Shown here piece by piece: positions 43,785-54,093 of a stretch of DNA of 64,000 nt. The position numbers and the translations under genes were made by a program. This DNA comes from Candidatus Obscuribacterales bacterium (lineage in GTDB: Bacteria > Cyanobacteriota > Vampirovibrionia > Obscuribacterales > Obscuribacteraceae), in the NCBI GenBank assembly GCA_019745415.1, contig JAIETF010000026.1, positions 1 through 64,000 on the forward strand, written 5' to 3'. Below the pieces are notes generated by a model. That model ran no database searches. It was not told the origin of the DNA and worked only from the letters and a program-made list of their open reading frames with translations. Within the stretch, counting starts at the first letter, position 1. Each line of letters begins with the position of its first letter.

Positions 43785-45392
43785 ATGACGACCTCCGGGT
43801 TCCCTTCTTGGAACTACCGGTTTGCGAGGAATACTATTATGTCAAAATTTTCCAACAGCCGGCTTATGCCGGTTGCCGGCGCCGTCCGTGCATTCTGGTC
43901 TGGACTCTGCGCAGCCGCTCTCGGTCTCACGATAGCCAGCACCGCCGCCACCGCCGGTAATGGCGGCATGGGACTGCAAGGCGTCAACATATCTGGTGGT
44001 GAATTCAACACCCAGACAGTGCCAGGCATCTACAACACCAATTATGTCTATCCCTCTGTATCAGAACTCTCTTACTTCAGATCGAAAGGTCTGACAGTCG
44101 TGCGTGTGCCATTCTCGTGGGAGCGCATGCAGCCGACGGCAAACGGACCATTAAGCGCCGGCGAACTGGCTTTGCTGGACCCAGTGGTTAACAATGCCAC
44201 TTCGCGTGGACTGTATGTGATCTTGGACCCTCACAATTACGGAGCCTATTACAACAAAACCGTAGGCGTACCAGGCGGTCATCCAAACTCAATGTTCGCC
44301 GACTTTTGGGCCAAGCTGGCAATACATTACAAAAATAATCCAAAGGTTGTTTTTGGCTTAATGAATGAACCAGTAGGCAGTTCAATGACAGCAGCCACCT
44401 GGCGCGCCACAGCCCAGGCAGCCATAGACGGCATTCGCGCGCAAGGCGCCACCAACTTGATCTTGGTGCCGGCAACATATTGGATGCACCCGGTCAACTA
44501 TCTGCAGCTCAATGCCGCCGAGATGATCAAGATCACCGACCCTATCAATAATTTCTCTTTCGACGTTCACCAATATTTAGACCATGACGGCTCCGGCAAA
44601 CACACTGACTATCTTTCACCCACAGATGCGGTAGCCACTCTTTCCAGCTTCACCAATTGGCTTGAGGCAAACGGCAAAACCGCCTTCCTCTCAGAAATTG
44701 GTGTAACAAAAGATCCAGGCGCCTGCGCCTCACTTTCGGCGATGTTACAGTACATGCACGCACACAAGAATGCCTGGACAGGTTATGCCTACTGGACAGC
44801 CGGAGCTTGGTATCCATCTAATTACATCTTCCTCATCAATCCCGTGAACGGACAGGACACCCCTCAGATGCAAGTTTTGGTGGCAAACCTGGGAAGCACC
44901 ACACCGCCTACCAATCCTAATCCAAGCCCGAATCCTAATCCGAACCCGAATCCCAATCCAAACCCGAATCCGAATCCCAATCCGAACCCGAATCCCAATC
45001 CGAACCCGAATCCCAATCCAAACCCTAATCCCAACCCGAACCCTAATCCCAATCCCAATCCGAATCCCAATCCGAACCCCAATCCGAATCCCAATCCAAA
45101 CCCGAACCCCAATCCAGGTCAGAGCGCTCAAGATCTCGCAAACCAGCAAGCCGTGCAAAAAATGAGAGAAGCGGTTGAAGCGCAGAGAAGAGCGATTGAA
45201 CAAGACAGATTGCGCATCGAGCAACAGCGCCAGCAGATAAGACAACAGGCTCAGCAGAACACCGGCGCCAATGCCCCAGATGTGCAACGCAATCTTGAAA
45301 TAGTGAGACAACAAAGGTTGGAAGTTGAGCGGCAGCGTGAATTGATCAGACAGCAAAGAGAAGCCATAGCCAGATCACGCCAGCAGAAATAA
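43785..45392 (+). CDS. GH5-type glycoside hydrolase with Asn-Pro repeat linker and coiled-coil tail
   Basis: 535 residues from ATG 43785 (AAAGGGG upstream); ATG 43839 has an equally good GAGGA and would place the signal peptide (LCAAALGLTIASTAATAG) nearer the start. Residues ~60-370 form a GH5 TIM barrel: GVNISGGEF, VRVPFSWERM, LDPHNYGAYY, acid Glu E195 in GLMNEP and nucleophile Glu E304 in FLSEIG, so endoglucanase-like activity on beta-glucan is likely. Residues ~376-446 are about 35 Asn-Pro dipeptides. The last ~89 residues are Gln/Arg/Glu-rich and predicted coiled coil. A gap of 14 bp leads to a TadG-like gene. Confidence 0.88.
   Translation: MTTSGFPSWNYRFARNTIMSKFSNSRLMPVAGAVRAFWSGLCAAALGLTIASTAATAGNGGMGLQGVNISGGEFNTQTVPGIYNTNYVYPSVSELSYFRSKGLTVVRVPFSWERMQPTANGPLSAGELALLDPVVNNATSRGLYVILDPHNYGAYYNKTVGVPGGHPNSMFADFWAKLAIHYKNNPKVVFGLMNEPVGSSMTAATWRATAQAAIDGIRAQGATNLILVPATYWMHPVNYLQLNAAEMIKITDPINNFSFDVHQYLDHDGSGKHTDYLSPTDAVATLSSFTNWLEANGKTAFLSEIGVTKDPGACASLSAMLQYMHAHKNAWTGYAYWTAGAWYPSNYIFLINPVNGQDTPQMQVLVANLGSTTPPTNPNPSPNPNPNPNPNPNPNPNPNPNPNPNPNPNPNPNPNPNPNPNPNPNPNPNPNPNPNPNPNPNPNPGQSAQDLANQQAVQKMREAVEAQRRAIEQDRLRIEQQRQQIRQQAQQNTGANAPDVQRNLEIVRQQRLEVERQRELIRQQREAIARSRQQK
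44910..45117 (+). repeat. hexanucleotide tandem repeat encoding Asn-Pro
   Basis: About 34 copies of AA(T/C)CC(N) dipeptide codons, varying only at third positions (AATCCT, AATCCC, AACCCG, AATCCA). The synonymous variation implies long maintenance rather than a very recent expansion, but length is likely variable between strains. It encodes the GH5 linker; antisense ORFs through it are shadows. Confidence 0.9.
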
Positions 45393-45406
45393 CCTAGGGT
45401 GGAACC

Positions 45407-47146
45407 ATGAATAGACGACACCGTGCCCCCAGGGGCAGTATCATGCTGCTCACCGTAGCAGTGATCTGTTTCATAATCTTGCCGACCCTCATCACTGTGA
45501 GTCAGTTGGCCCTGTATTACATCGACAGATCTCGCGCCCAAACCAGTGTTGAAGCCGCCTGCCTTGTGGCAGCCAATAATCTCTCCCGAGTAATTGTGGA
45601 CGATCCGCATTTCGGATACGTATCGCTCAGCAATTATCCGCCGATTGGCAAAGCTACATGCGCAGACGACGGCGAACCGCTGCCGGTGACTGGCGTCAAT
45701 ACCCTGGTGGGCACTGTGCGTCAAAACACAATTATTGCCGACGAACTCGGCAGTACTTACATCAACCGCTATGTAAGCCAAGACAGAGACAAGCTCGACG
45801 ATACGATAAAGCTACTAAACAAGGCTCTGGCAGCCTCTCTGAGACCAGCTGAACGCGGCTCAACAATGGAGGATCTACACGGCAACAAAATTGAATCTGT
45901 AAAACAAGTAAAAGAAATGATCGAGGCGGTGCTGCCGCCTGGTCTTACCCTCAAGTCGGTTGAAATGGAAACTGGTTGGCTGGAAGGGGCGGTGGATAGC
46001 TGCCAGAGCCTGCCTTCACCGCGCCATCTAGCTAGAATCCATCCCGAACAAATACATAACGACAAATATCGACCCTTTATAAACATCCCTGCAGCGGGCA
46101 GATCTTTCACCTTTGCTGCAGTCTCAAGCAACTCTTGCCAGGTCGATCCTAAAAACTTCAGACCAGCCGACAAAGAACATATCTGCTCAATAGTGCGCCT
46201 TAAATGCGTCATTGCCTTAAACAACATGGCAAGCTCGGTGATAACTTCCTTCCTCGGTGAAAGTCCCCTTATCGAATGTGTTGCCTGTGCGCAACCATTT
46301 TGTCTACCCGAGACCGGACCAAAAGGCGCCATGACCTTGCGCTTCACTTCCGGACCAGTACCCGGGCTTTCTTCTTGGCGTGAGTTTCTCACACCGGGTA
46401 ATTTCCAAAACAGCGAGATTATCAGGTATAACGTCGAAGGCGGCGACTATCCTAGCGACAGTGAGGCGCGCATGGTAGAGCAAGCTAAAGACGCCACCAT
46501 ATCAACAGAGCAGATCTTTGCCGAAAATCTCTATTACTGGCTGCGAAACGGTCACACCAAGCCAAAAATAGACGCTGTTCTGGAAATGGTCAATGAGCAG
46601 TTCAAAGTCAATGCCAACGAAATATTCACCTACGAATTCGCCCGAGACGGTTCAATCTCGCGCCGCATTCTAGATAAAGATCCCTTTCCTAAAGGGGTTA
46701 CATCTCATGCCCAAGCTCAGTGTATGGTATCGACCCAGGTGCATACCGGTGTTACTCCGGTAATCATCTTTAGAAACGATGTCGCCAACCTAGGCTTGAA
46801 AGACGGCGGCAAACACGCCGGTCAGCCCTTAGCAGGCTATCCACTCAACTGGGCAGAGATATCAGAGTATGGCGGCGACGAGCAAGTCGCCAAAGAACTG
46901 GGCAAAGGACGCTTAGGCACAAATCTCACCCTCTTTGATCCCTATAGCGATAGCGATGCAGGCGAAACCGAAAAAGGCTATGGACTATTTCGTTCAATGG
47001 ACGGCAAAGAAATCGACCTGCAACCGCGCAAAAGTTTCTATAGCGGCGGGTTGGCTCTCGATATCGAAATTGGTGGATTCAGACCCTCAACCGCCCAAAT
47101 GGATGTGGATAAAATGAAGATGATCACGGGCAATCGAGAAATCTAG
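45407..47146 (+). CDS. TadG/TadE-like exported protein
   Basis: 579 residues. A short basic N-terminus (MNRRHRAPRGS) is followed by one membrane helix (IMLLTVAVICFIILPTLITVS) and YYIDRSRAQTSVEAACLVAA, the typical opening of Flp-pilus TadE/TadG proteins. The long periplasmic part contains several Cys residues (CVACAQPFC among them) and no other domain I recognise. No tad secretion genes are adjacent, so the machinery would be elsewhere. It starts 14 bp after the GH5 gene, which suggests one operon. Confidence 0.75.
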   Translation: MNRRHRAPRGSIMLLTVAVICFIILPTLITVSQLALYYIDRSRAQTSVEAACLVAANNLSRVIVDDPHFGYVSLSNYPPIGKATCADDGEPLPVTGVNTLVGTVRQNTIIADELGSTYINRYVSQDRDKLDDTIKLLNKALAASLRPAERGSTMEDLHGNKIESVKQVKEMIEAVLPPGLTLKSVEMETGWLEGAVDSCQSLPSPRHLARIHPEQIHNDKYRPFINIPAAGRSFTFAAVSSNSCQVDPKNFRPADKEHICSIVRLKCVIALNNMASSVITSFLGESPLIECVACAQPFCLPETGPKGAMTLRFTSGPVPGLSSWREFLTPGNFQNSEIIRYNVEGGDYPSDSEARMVEQAKDATISTEQIFAENLYYWLRNGHTKPKIDAVLEMVNEQFKVNANEIFTYEFARDGSISRRILDKDPFPKGVTSHAQAQCMVSTQVHTGVTPVIIFRNDVANLGLKDGGKHAGQPLAGYPLNWAEISEYGGDEQVAKELGKGRLGTNLTLFDPYSDSDAGETEKGYGLFRSMDGKEIDLQPRKSFYSGGLALDIEIGGFRPSTAQMDVDKMKMITGNREI

Positions 47147-47781
47147 AGACCACCACCAAGACCGCCGCAATTATTGACTACCAAGAGCCCCAAGAAATGC
47201 ACCAATATCGGTATCACTGCCAGAACAAGAAGCTCTACTAGTGCGCGCTTGACCGAGATATGTTTTGCTTTAGGAAAGAAGAAACAAATCAGAAAGGAGA
47301 CTAGAGTCAACTTTGCAGCAAGTTCTCTGGCAATATCATAGTCAAGCGAATACCACGGTCTAAGATTGGAATGATAACCATAGCGGGGATCGATGTGTAA
47401 GCCCTGGGTGTTGATATCATTACTGACGGCAAACTGAGTCAAGCCCCAGACTATGCCGGTCAGTAAGGTGAGACAGCCTACGGCCAGCCTTGCACGATGA
47501 CGCCGCAAAAGACGCGGACAGTTATCGGTGACAATCAGCCCTTCCTTGTTTCGATAGAAATAGACACAAGGTCTGGGTTTGTCTGCTCCGTTCAAAGCTA
47601 GAACCGCAGCGGCTTCGGTATCGGACATGGCGCTCAGATTATAAACATTGAGTTTGCATTGATTGCAAAATCTAGTTTGCTCATCGCCGTTCATATCGTC
47701 CCAAGAGACCGAACATGGGCTCTGAACGACAACGCTCTGCACTTTCAAAATTGCTTGTTTTTGTTTTTCGCTAAGAAACAT
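47143..47781 (-). CDS. membrane protein with N-terminal Cys-rich 'CSxSWDxM' domain
   Basis: 212 residues. The first ~75 carry a recurrent small bacterial domain (PCSVSWDDMNGDEQTRFC, NQCKLNVYNLSAMSDTEA) whose Cys residues (C-x2-C and an earlier Cys) may bind a metal; its function is not established. Membrane helices lie near residues 98-117, 150-168 and 178-200, and the C-terminus ends NNCGGLGGGL. It converges with the TadG-like gene, overlapping by four bases. Confidence 0.75.
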   Translation of the reverse strand: MFLSEKQKQAILKVQSVVVQSPCSVSWDDMNGDEQTRFCNQCKLNVYNLSAMSDTEAAAVLALNGADKPRPCVYFYRNKEGLIVTDNCPRLLRRHRARLAVGCLTLLTGIVWGLTQFAVSNDINTQGLHIDPRYGYHSNLRPWYSLDYDIARELAAKLTLVSFLICFFFPKAKHISVKRALVELLVLAVIPILVHFLGLLVVNNCGGLGGGL

Positions 47782-47846
47782 AGGAAATAGACTCTGCTAG
47801 ACACTGATAAGTATCAAGCTTAAGCTTCAATGCCAATGCGGCAAAG

Positions 47847-47872
47847 AGGAAAACCCCCACTATAGGTGGGGG
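47847..47872 (-). terminator. intrinsic terminator of the alcohol dehydrogenase gene
   Basis: On the minus strand CCCCCAC-CTATA-GTGGGGG (stem 47854-47860 with 47866-47872) is followed by TTTTCCTCTTT, 34 bp past the adh stop codon. Stem of 7 G-C-rich pairs plus a U-rich tail: a typical rho-independent terminator. Confidence 0.88.
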
Positions 47873-47906
47873 CTGCTCCAAATGCCTACAACTACTTGCT
47901 TCCTCT

Positions 47907-48965
47907 CTATAGCGAAGCCATGTCGATAACAAAGCGATAACGCACATCTGCTTTGAGCAAACGCTCATAGGCTTGATTTATATCCTGCATCTTGATCACT
48001 TCCACCTCGGCAGTGATGCCATGCTCTCCGCAAAAATCAAGCATCTCTTGAGTCTCGGGCATACCACCAATGGTCGAACCGGCTAAAGCTCGGCGTCGCA
48101 TCAACAGCCCGAAGGGATTAACCGATAGAGGCTCGGGCGGTGCACCGACCAGTACCATTGTGCCGTTCAGCTTAAGCATGCCCAAATAACTATCCATATC
48201 GGCGCTCGATGAAACCGTATTGATAATAAGATCAAAAGCTTCCTGCGCTCTCGCCCTATCCTCATCAACAGAAGTAGCGATATAGTCAACTGCACCCATT
48301 GCGGCAGCGTCGGCCTTCTTATTCAAAGAACGGCTAACGACGGTCACTTTCGCCCCCATAGCCACTGCCAAACGCACAGCCACATGCCCAAGACCACCCA
48401 GGCCGACTACTGCCACCGACTTTCCTGGACCAGCCTGCCAATGCCTGAGCGGCGAATATGTAGTGATCCCAGCGCATAAAAGCGGCGCTGCTTTCTCTAA
48501 AGGCAGGGAGTCGGGTATCTTTACCACGAAACGATCACGCACTGTAATCTGCCTAGAATAGCCGCCATAGGTACGGGTGACACCATCCAACTCCAATGAG
48601 CTATAGGTGAGCACTACCTGCTTTTGGCAATACTGCTCCAGTCCCTGATTGCAAGCCGAGCACTCTTTGCAGGTATCGACCATACAACCGACACCGACCC
48701 TATCGCCTGGTTTGAAGCGGGTCACGGCGCTGCCCACCTCGGTCACAATGCCGACTATTTCATGACCGGGCACCATCGGATAAAGCGCACCGCCCCATTC
48801 ATCGCGAGTATTATGAATGTCTGAATGACAGACCCCGCAGTATTTTATGTCGATAAGCACATCATCGGCCCTCGGGGCTCGGCGCTCTATCTCAAAAGGA
48901 ATGAGGGGCTCGTTGGCTCCGTTGGTTGCATAGGCTTTTGTCTTAATAGCAGTCTTAAGCATCAT
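47907..48965 (-). CDS. zinc-dependent NAD(P) alcohol dehydrogenase
   Basis: 352 residues of the medium-chain dehydrogenase family, cinnamyl/aldehyde-reductase branch (like YahK). Catalytic zinc ligands are in CGVCHSD and PGHEIVG; the structural zinc site is CMVDTCKECSACNQGLEQYC (four Cys). The cofactor loop is GLGGLGHVAVRLA, and SRSLNKK after the second strand favours NADPH. It reduces aldehydes to alcohols. It is 6 bp downstream of an aldo/keto reductase and closed by an intrinsic terminator. Confidence 0.92.
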   Translation of the reverse strand: MMLKTAIKTKAYATNGANEPLIPFEIERRAPRADDVLIDIKYCGVCHSDIHNTRDEWGGALYPMVPGHEIVGIVTEVGSAVTRFKPGDRVGVGCMVDTCKECSACNQGLEQYCQKQVVLTYSSLELDGVTRTYGGYSRQITVRDRFVVKIPDSLPLEKAAPLLCAGITTYSPLRHWQAGPGKSVAVVGLGGLGHVAVRLAVAMGAKVTVVSRSLNKKADAAAMGAVDYIATSVDEDRARAQEAFDLIINTVSSSADMDSYLGMLKLNGTMVLVGAPPEPLSVNPFGLLMRRRALAGSTIGGMPETQEMLDFCGEHGITAEVEVIKMQDINQAYERLLKADVRYRFVIDMASL

Positions 48966-48971
48966 CTTCTC

Positions 48972-50027
<1,056 letters not shown>

Positions 50028-50139
50028 CTAAAATTGCTGCAATACTAAAATGATAAAAAGTGCCAAGCTTATTTGGTATGACAAAATTACAGAATACTTG
50101 GATAATTCTCCAGGCAATGAGAGCAGGCGAAAAGCACAA

Positions 50140-51051
50140 ATGACATCAAACTATCAACAACACCCAGACCGCTGCGAGCTAGCCCGCGCAATCGCTCTAG
50201 CCCGTCCCGAAGAAGGCATTTCAGAAGTAGCACCGGGTTTGCACTTCGTCAAAATAGATGCTCCATCACAGCCGGTGCATGGTGTTTATTCGCCCGCTAT
50301 ATGTGTAATTGCTCAGGGCGCCAAAGAAGTGCAAATGGGCGATGAAACCTTGCGCTATGACTGCGCTAATTATCTTATTTCCTCTCTTGATGTGCCGGTA
50401 ATCAGCAGGGTGGTGGAAGCGACTAAAGAAGCACCTTATCTTAGCCTGAAGCTCGATCTAGACCCCGCCTTGATTGCCATGATGGTGAGCGAAATCGGCG
50501 CCGAAAACCCAGTTGAAATCAGTCATGTACCGTCGATAGCAGTCAACGAATTAGACGAAGATCTTTTGAATGCCTTTTTGCGCCTGGTGAGATTGCTAAA
50601 GAGCGAGAGTGATTTTCGCATTCTTTCACCACTGATAGTCAGAGAAATCATCTATAGACTCTTGACCGGCAGCCAGGCAAGCCGACTGCGACAGATGATC
50701 AGCATCGACCACAGCAATCGCATGGCTAAAGCAGTGAGCATCTTGCGCAATAACTTCGACAAACCGCTGCGCATAGAAGAGTTAGCCAAAGATCTAGGCA
50801 TGAGTACATCAAGCTTTCATCAGCATTTTAAAACAGTTACTTCAATGAGCCCGCTGCAATACCAAAAACAACTGCGCTTACAAGAAGCGCGCCGGCTTTT
50901 GCTTTTTGAAGGCATGGATGCAGGCGGGGCAGCAGCACAAGTAGGTTATGACGATGCTTCGCAATTTAGCCGAGAGTACAAGAGACTCTTCGGCGAGCCG
51001 CCCAGCAAAGACTTGGCTCGCTTCAAACAGCTAAGCATGCAAGCCAGTTAA
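50140..51051 (+). CDS. AraC-family regulator, AraC_N type
   Basis: About 303 residues from ATG 50140; an in-frame ATG at 50050 would add 30 unconserved residues. The N-terminal domain has GVYSPAICVIAQGAKEVQMGDE and YDCANYLISSLDVPV, typical of regulators controlling aldehyde or alcohol reductases (YqhC-like). HTH motifs IEELAKDLGMSTSSFHQHFK and GAAAQVGYDDASQFSREYKR are intact. By position it likely regulates the divergent aldo/keto reductase-adh operon in response to aldehydes. Confidence 0.88.
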   Translation: MTSNYQQHPDRCELARAIALARPEEGISEVAPGLHFVKIDAPSQPVHGVYSPAICVIAQGAKEVQMGDETLRYDCANYLISSLDVPVISRVVEATKEAPYLSLKLDLDPALIAMMVSEIGAENPVEISHVPSIAVNELDEDLLNAFLRLVRLLKSESDFRILSPLIVREIIYRLLTGSQASRLRQMISIDHSNRMAKAVSILRNNFDKPLRIEELAKDLGMSTSSFHQHFKTVTSMSPLQYQKQLRLQEARRLLLFEGMDAGGAAAQVGYDDASQFSREYKRLFGEPPSKDLARFKQLSMQAS

Positions 51052-51072
51052 TACAAAAGCTGCAACTGCCCC

Positions 51073-52596
51073 TCAAACATCACCGGCAAAGACACCAAAA
51101 CACCAGGCTGTCTCGCTTGTTATATGTCCATCCGGCGAGAAACGCCCATAGACAGTATCGGTCAATGCCATTTCTGGTTCAGAACCAAGCTGAGCATCAC
51201 TCCCCAAAGAAGAAATAAGCAATCGCAAAGCCACATCCGGCTCCATCTTGAAGTACTTTCTATATACATACAAATAAGGTCGGTCGGCTACGAATGTATC
51301 CAGAAAACTACTCCATTCTGCCTCGGTCTCTTTGGCACCGACTCTGATGCCCAAACCACCTTCTAAATAGCGGTGAGTGATGACAAAATCAGCCTGGTTT
51401 GCCCTTACAAACTCAAGCATTTGGCGATCTGGGGCTGACGGGTCATCAACCGACCAGGCCTGTACGGCATCGACGACCGGCAACGCGGGCGCTTTGCCGT
51501 ACAGCAGGACAGCCAAATCAGGCAAAAATGAATAAAGCGCCTTGTCATTGATCAAATCTGTAACCGGAGAGTTCAAGAAATAGGCACTGCCATCGCAGAC
51601 TTTGCGCGCCAGACCATGCCAAGCCAGTTCCGGATAGGTTTCCAGCTTTTCTGAATTAATAGGCTGAAAGACCGCCTCGTCAGGATCTAAAAGATGCAAT
51701 GACGGCTGATTGAAAACAAAAATATTGGAACCTCTATACTTTCTTTCAGTAAGATTTTGCTCTTTCTTGAAATCATCAAATAATGTATAGATCATATTGG
51801 CGCTATCGGCCAGGGCCTTCCAATTAGCCCCATAGTTTTCCAGATAGGCCTAGGCATCAATCAAAACCCGCTCAGGTGCACCACTCATGATACTAGACAT
51901 CTGCTCATAAGCGGCTTCCATAAACTGAGCGCGCCTATCGACAAAACGCTCGCGCTGTGGCTTTAATCTCTCAAAAAGATCAGGCACTAGTCGCTTATAT
52001 GCATCAAAGAACTTAACCAGTAAATGCGGATAAGGTGAAGTATAGCGAACTTGAAATTCAGCCAGCACTAAGTTCTCACCGGAAGACATTATGTCTATAC
52101 CCATCTCAGCATAAAGCGGCTGTCTATCTATATGAGCAAAAAGCTTCCGCCCGTCTGGACATTCAGCATAGTTCAATCTAGAGGTAGCTAGAGCCGACCT
52201 TAAAGCAGACAAACGCTCAGGCTTGAGAGCTTTGAGATATTTGTCCTGCTCAATTGTGAAAGCCCCGCCATGGGCGGCCAATCTCGCCAAATAGAGCATA
52301 CTGCGGCTATATATTTCCAAGTCAGCCCGCAAAGCATCCAGCTTGCTCTTTGGTAAAAAGCCACAATATGGCGTCATCAAAGCCGAGTCATCAAGCTCTT
52401 TAAAAAAAGACTTTTGCAACTCCACTCTCTCGCCCTGCGACCTTTGCAGAAAATCGGCTACAGCCTCGTGGCAGAGCGGCATCTGCTTATAGAGCGCCAA
52501 GGGCAAAAGAAGCTTTTCAACATAATTATCAAGACTTACTTTCTTGCTGACACTGTAATCTTGCCAATTGAGATTCTCTTCCTTGGAAGTAACCAT
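51073..52596 (-). pseudogene. permuted ATP-grasp-like gene interrupted by an in-frame TAG
   Basis: One continuous minus-strand reading frame, 507 codons with a single TAG at 51850-51852. Reading through it joins ...SGAPERVLIDA to AYLENYGANWKALADSAN and then MIYTLFDDFKKEQ; the 18 codons between the TAG and the first downstream ATG are open and protein-like. The second half carries NSPVTDLINDKALYSFL and ITHRYLEGGLGIRVGAKE, which look like circularly permuted ATP-grasp ligase elements; this family call is tentative. A CAG-to-TAG change would explain the stop, as would suppression or an error. It follows the methyltransferase gene by 19 bp. Confidence 0.7.
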
Positions 52597-52615
52597 TTAA
52601 CCTCGCATCCAAAAC

Positions 52616-53704
52616 CTAACCAAAAATTGTTTCCCAGAGAAGCTTGTCAGCACTGGCGATCTGAACTACGGTTTCAAAACTTCCATCACCAAAAGACTCG
52701 CTATCTAGAACATGCCCAACCAAATCGGCGTGCAATGTGCTGTCTTCAGTCAATGAAACATGAAGCCTCAGGACCGTACCTTCGCCTATGGCACAAGCAG
52801 AGCGAAAGCTCACCCTGCCGAAAGAAATCTGAGTTAATTCGCCCACCACTTCTTTCATACCCAGCAAATCAGCTGGTGCGTTCTCTGGCAGAAACAGACT
52901 ATCGTTGGCAATAAAGCAAGCAACAGCACGTCTCGTCGACTCTTTCACGGCCAACGACAATGAATTTGAGCCGAGCTTAGAACTGCTCTGAGGCTTATTA
53001 CTGAGGGTGAAATGCATTAGATAACCGACCGGTAAATCAAGATCTGAACGCAAGCTAAAGCCCCTTCTCACGAAATAATCAGAGAGGAATGCGCGATTAT
53101 AGGCATTGGCATGAAAGCCCTCCTCTGAATTAAAGATGAGCCCTGACCTGACTATACGGGTGCTGAGATTTTTGTAGCCGCATGATTCATAGTATTCGCG
53201 CCTGGCCTTGGTCGAAACCGCGTCGGTCTTGAAGGTTGAGATAGCGCAATCCAAACCCAAACTCAAAAGCGAATCGATAACCTGGTCTATTTTTGAGACA
53301 TTACCAAAACAATTGAATGGAAACCAAACCAAGGTTTCTTGCCCTGACCGCCTTAGAAAGGGCAATTCAGCTAGTTTCTCCGCTTCATGAAGGTGCACCG
53401 AACAGAGCGGATTTTGATACTTAACCCGTGCAGCAGTGAGCCGTAGTTCAGCCATCTTGACCAGCCAGGGCACAATATCTAGCCCCACATAACTAAGACC
53501 GGCAGAAAGCGCCCAATCTAAATAACGCCCCCAGCCGCAGCCCACTTCAACTAAGCGTTTATAGCCACCTTGTTCGACTACTTGACCAAGGGCCGCCACT
53601 TCAGCCTCAAGATAAGCCTTTATTTCAGGTGTCAATTTCTCGGCATCAAACATGAGCCAGCCGCGGTCTTCACCATAAAATGAGGAAATCTCATCAATGT
53701 GCAT
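52616..53704 (-). CDS. SAM-dependent methyltransferase with PilZ-like C-terminal domain
   Basis: 362 residues. The N-terminal ~230 hold a class I methyltransferase fold with motif I LVEVGCGWGRYLDWAL, an acidic residue at the end of strand 2 (YVGLDIVP) and VWFPFNCFGN at motif IV. After a linker near residue 250 a second domain begins with RRAVACF and continues GELTQISFGRVSFRSACA, EGTVLRLHVSL, consistent with a PilZ-like beta-barrel. That suggests cyclic-di-GMP or related control of a methylation, but the PilZ RxxxR and DxSxxG signatures are degenerate, so binding is uncertain. Confidence 0.75.
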   Translation of the reverse strand: MHIDEISSFYGEDRGWLMFDAEKLTPEIKAYLEAEVAALGQVVEQGGYKRLVEVGCGWGRYLDWALSAGLSYVGLDIVPWLVKMAELRLTAARVKYQNPLCSVHLHEAEKLAELPFLRRSGQETLVWFPFNCFGNVSKIDQVIDSLLSLGLDCAISTFKTDAVSTKARREYYESCGYKNLSTRIVRSGLIFNSEEGFHANAYNRAFLSDYFVRRGFSLRSDLDLPVGYLMHFTLSNKPQSSSKLGSNSLSLAVKESTRRAVACFIANDSLFLPENAPADLLGMKEVVGELTQISFGRVSFRSACAIGEGTVLRLHVSLTEDSTLHADLVGHVLDSESFGDGSFETVVQIASADKLLWETIFG

Positions 53705-53727
53705 TAGCTTGACGCCTTTTCAGCAGC

Positions 53728-53765
53728 TTAAACGGACATGCTCAAGCGAGAACATGTCCGTTTAA
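53728..53765. terminator. 13-bp perfect inverted repeat
   Basis: TTAAACGGACATG (53728-53740) pairs exactly with CATGTCCGTTTAA (53753-53765), loop CTCAAGCGAGAA. It lies in the 86-bp gap between the stop of the 53791 gene and the methyltransferase start on the minus strand. Likely a terminator or attenuator separating the two; there is an AT-rich tail on the plus side. Confidence 0.7.
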
Positions 53766-53790
53766 TTTAACAGGTTTAGAGAGCAACTAA

Positions 53791-54093
53791 CTAGCCGTCG
53801 GTAATTTGTGCCCGAATAGGCTTCTTACTGAACGGCGAAGTGATTTCGAGAAAGTCTTGGCCATTCTCTTTTTTAAGAGTAATGTCGGCGCCTTTGCCAT
53901 TTTGCTCTTTACTATCTATCTGTTTGAGAAAGTTGAGCGTTTCTGCGGCGCTTTTGCCGTTCAGGCTATCAGAGAGTAGGTTGAGGTTCGCCTCCACCTG
54001 CGCTTGGTTCTGAACATTATCGAAGCGATTGGCGAAATCTTCGGGGCTATTAGGCTTGGAAGAATTCGAATCGTCTGGTAGTAATGCACCCAT
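53791..54093 (-). CDS. small hypothetical protein
   Basis: 100 residues with a good ribosome-binding site (GAGGT, 7 bp before ATG). Sequence is soluble, acidic and Asn/Ser/Lys-rich with one clear amphipathic helix (QVEANLNLLSDSLNGKSAAE) and a C-terminal beta region. No phosphopantetheine DSL motif, so it is not a carrier protein despite its position beside an adenylation enzyme. Divergent from that gene. Confidence 0.65.
   Translation of the reverse strand: MGALLPDDSNSSKPNSPEDFANRFDNVQNQAQVEANLNLLSDSLNGKSAAETLNFLKQIDSKEQNGKGADITLKKENGQDFLEITSPFSKKPIRAQITDG

Noticed and set aside
44745..45356. Long minus-strand ORFs rich in Gly/Phe/Leu or Ile/Gly/Arg across the Asn-Pro repeat
   Set aside because: Antisense shadows of a low-complexity hexanucleotide repeat inside the well-supported GH5 gene.
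51073..52596. Genome-wide TAG recoding (for example pyrrolysine or amber-suppression code)
   Set aside because: Several well-supported genes here end normally at TAG (second kinase, 30523 LRR gene, TadG-like, GNAT), so TAG is a working stop codon.
53791..54093. Carrier protein for the adenylation enzyme
   Set aside because: No DSL/DSx phosphopantetheine site; composition unlike acyl carrier proteins.
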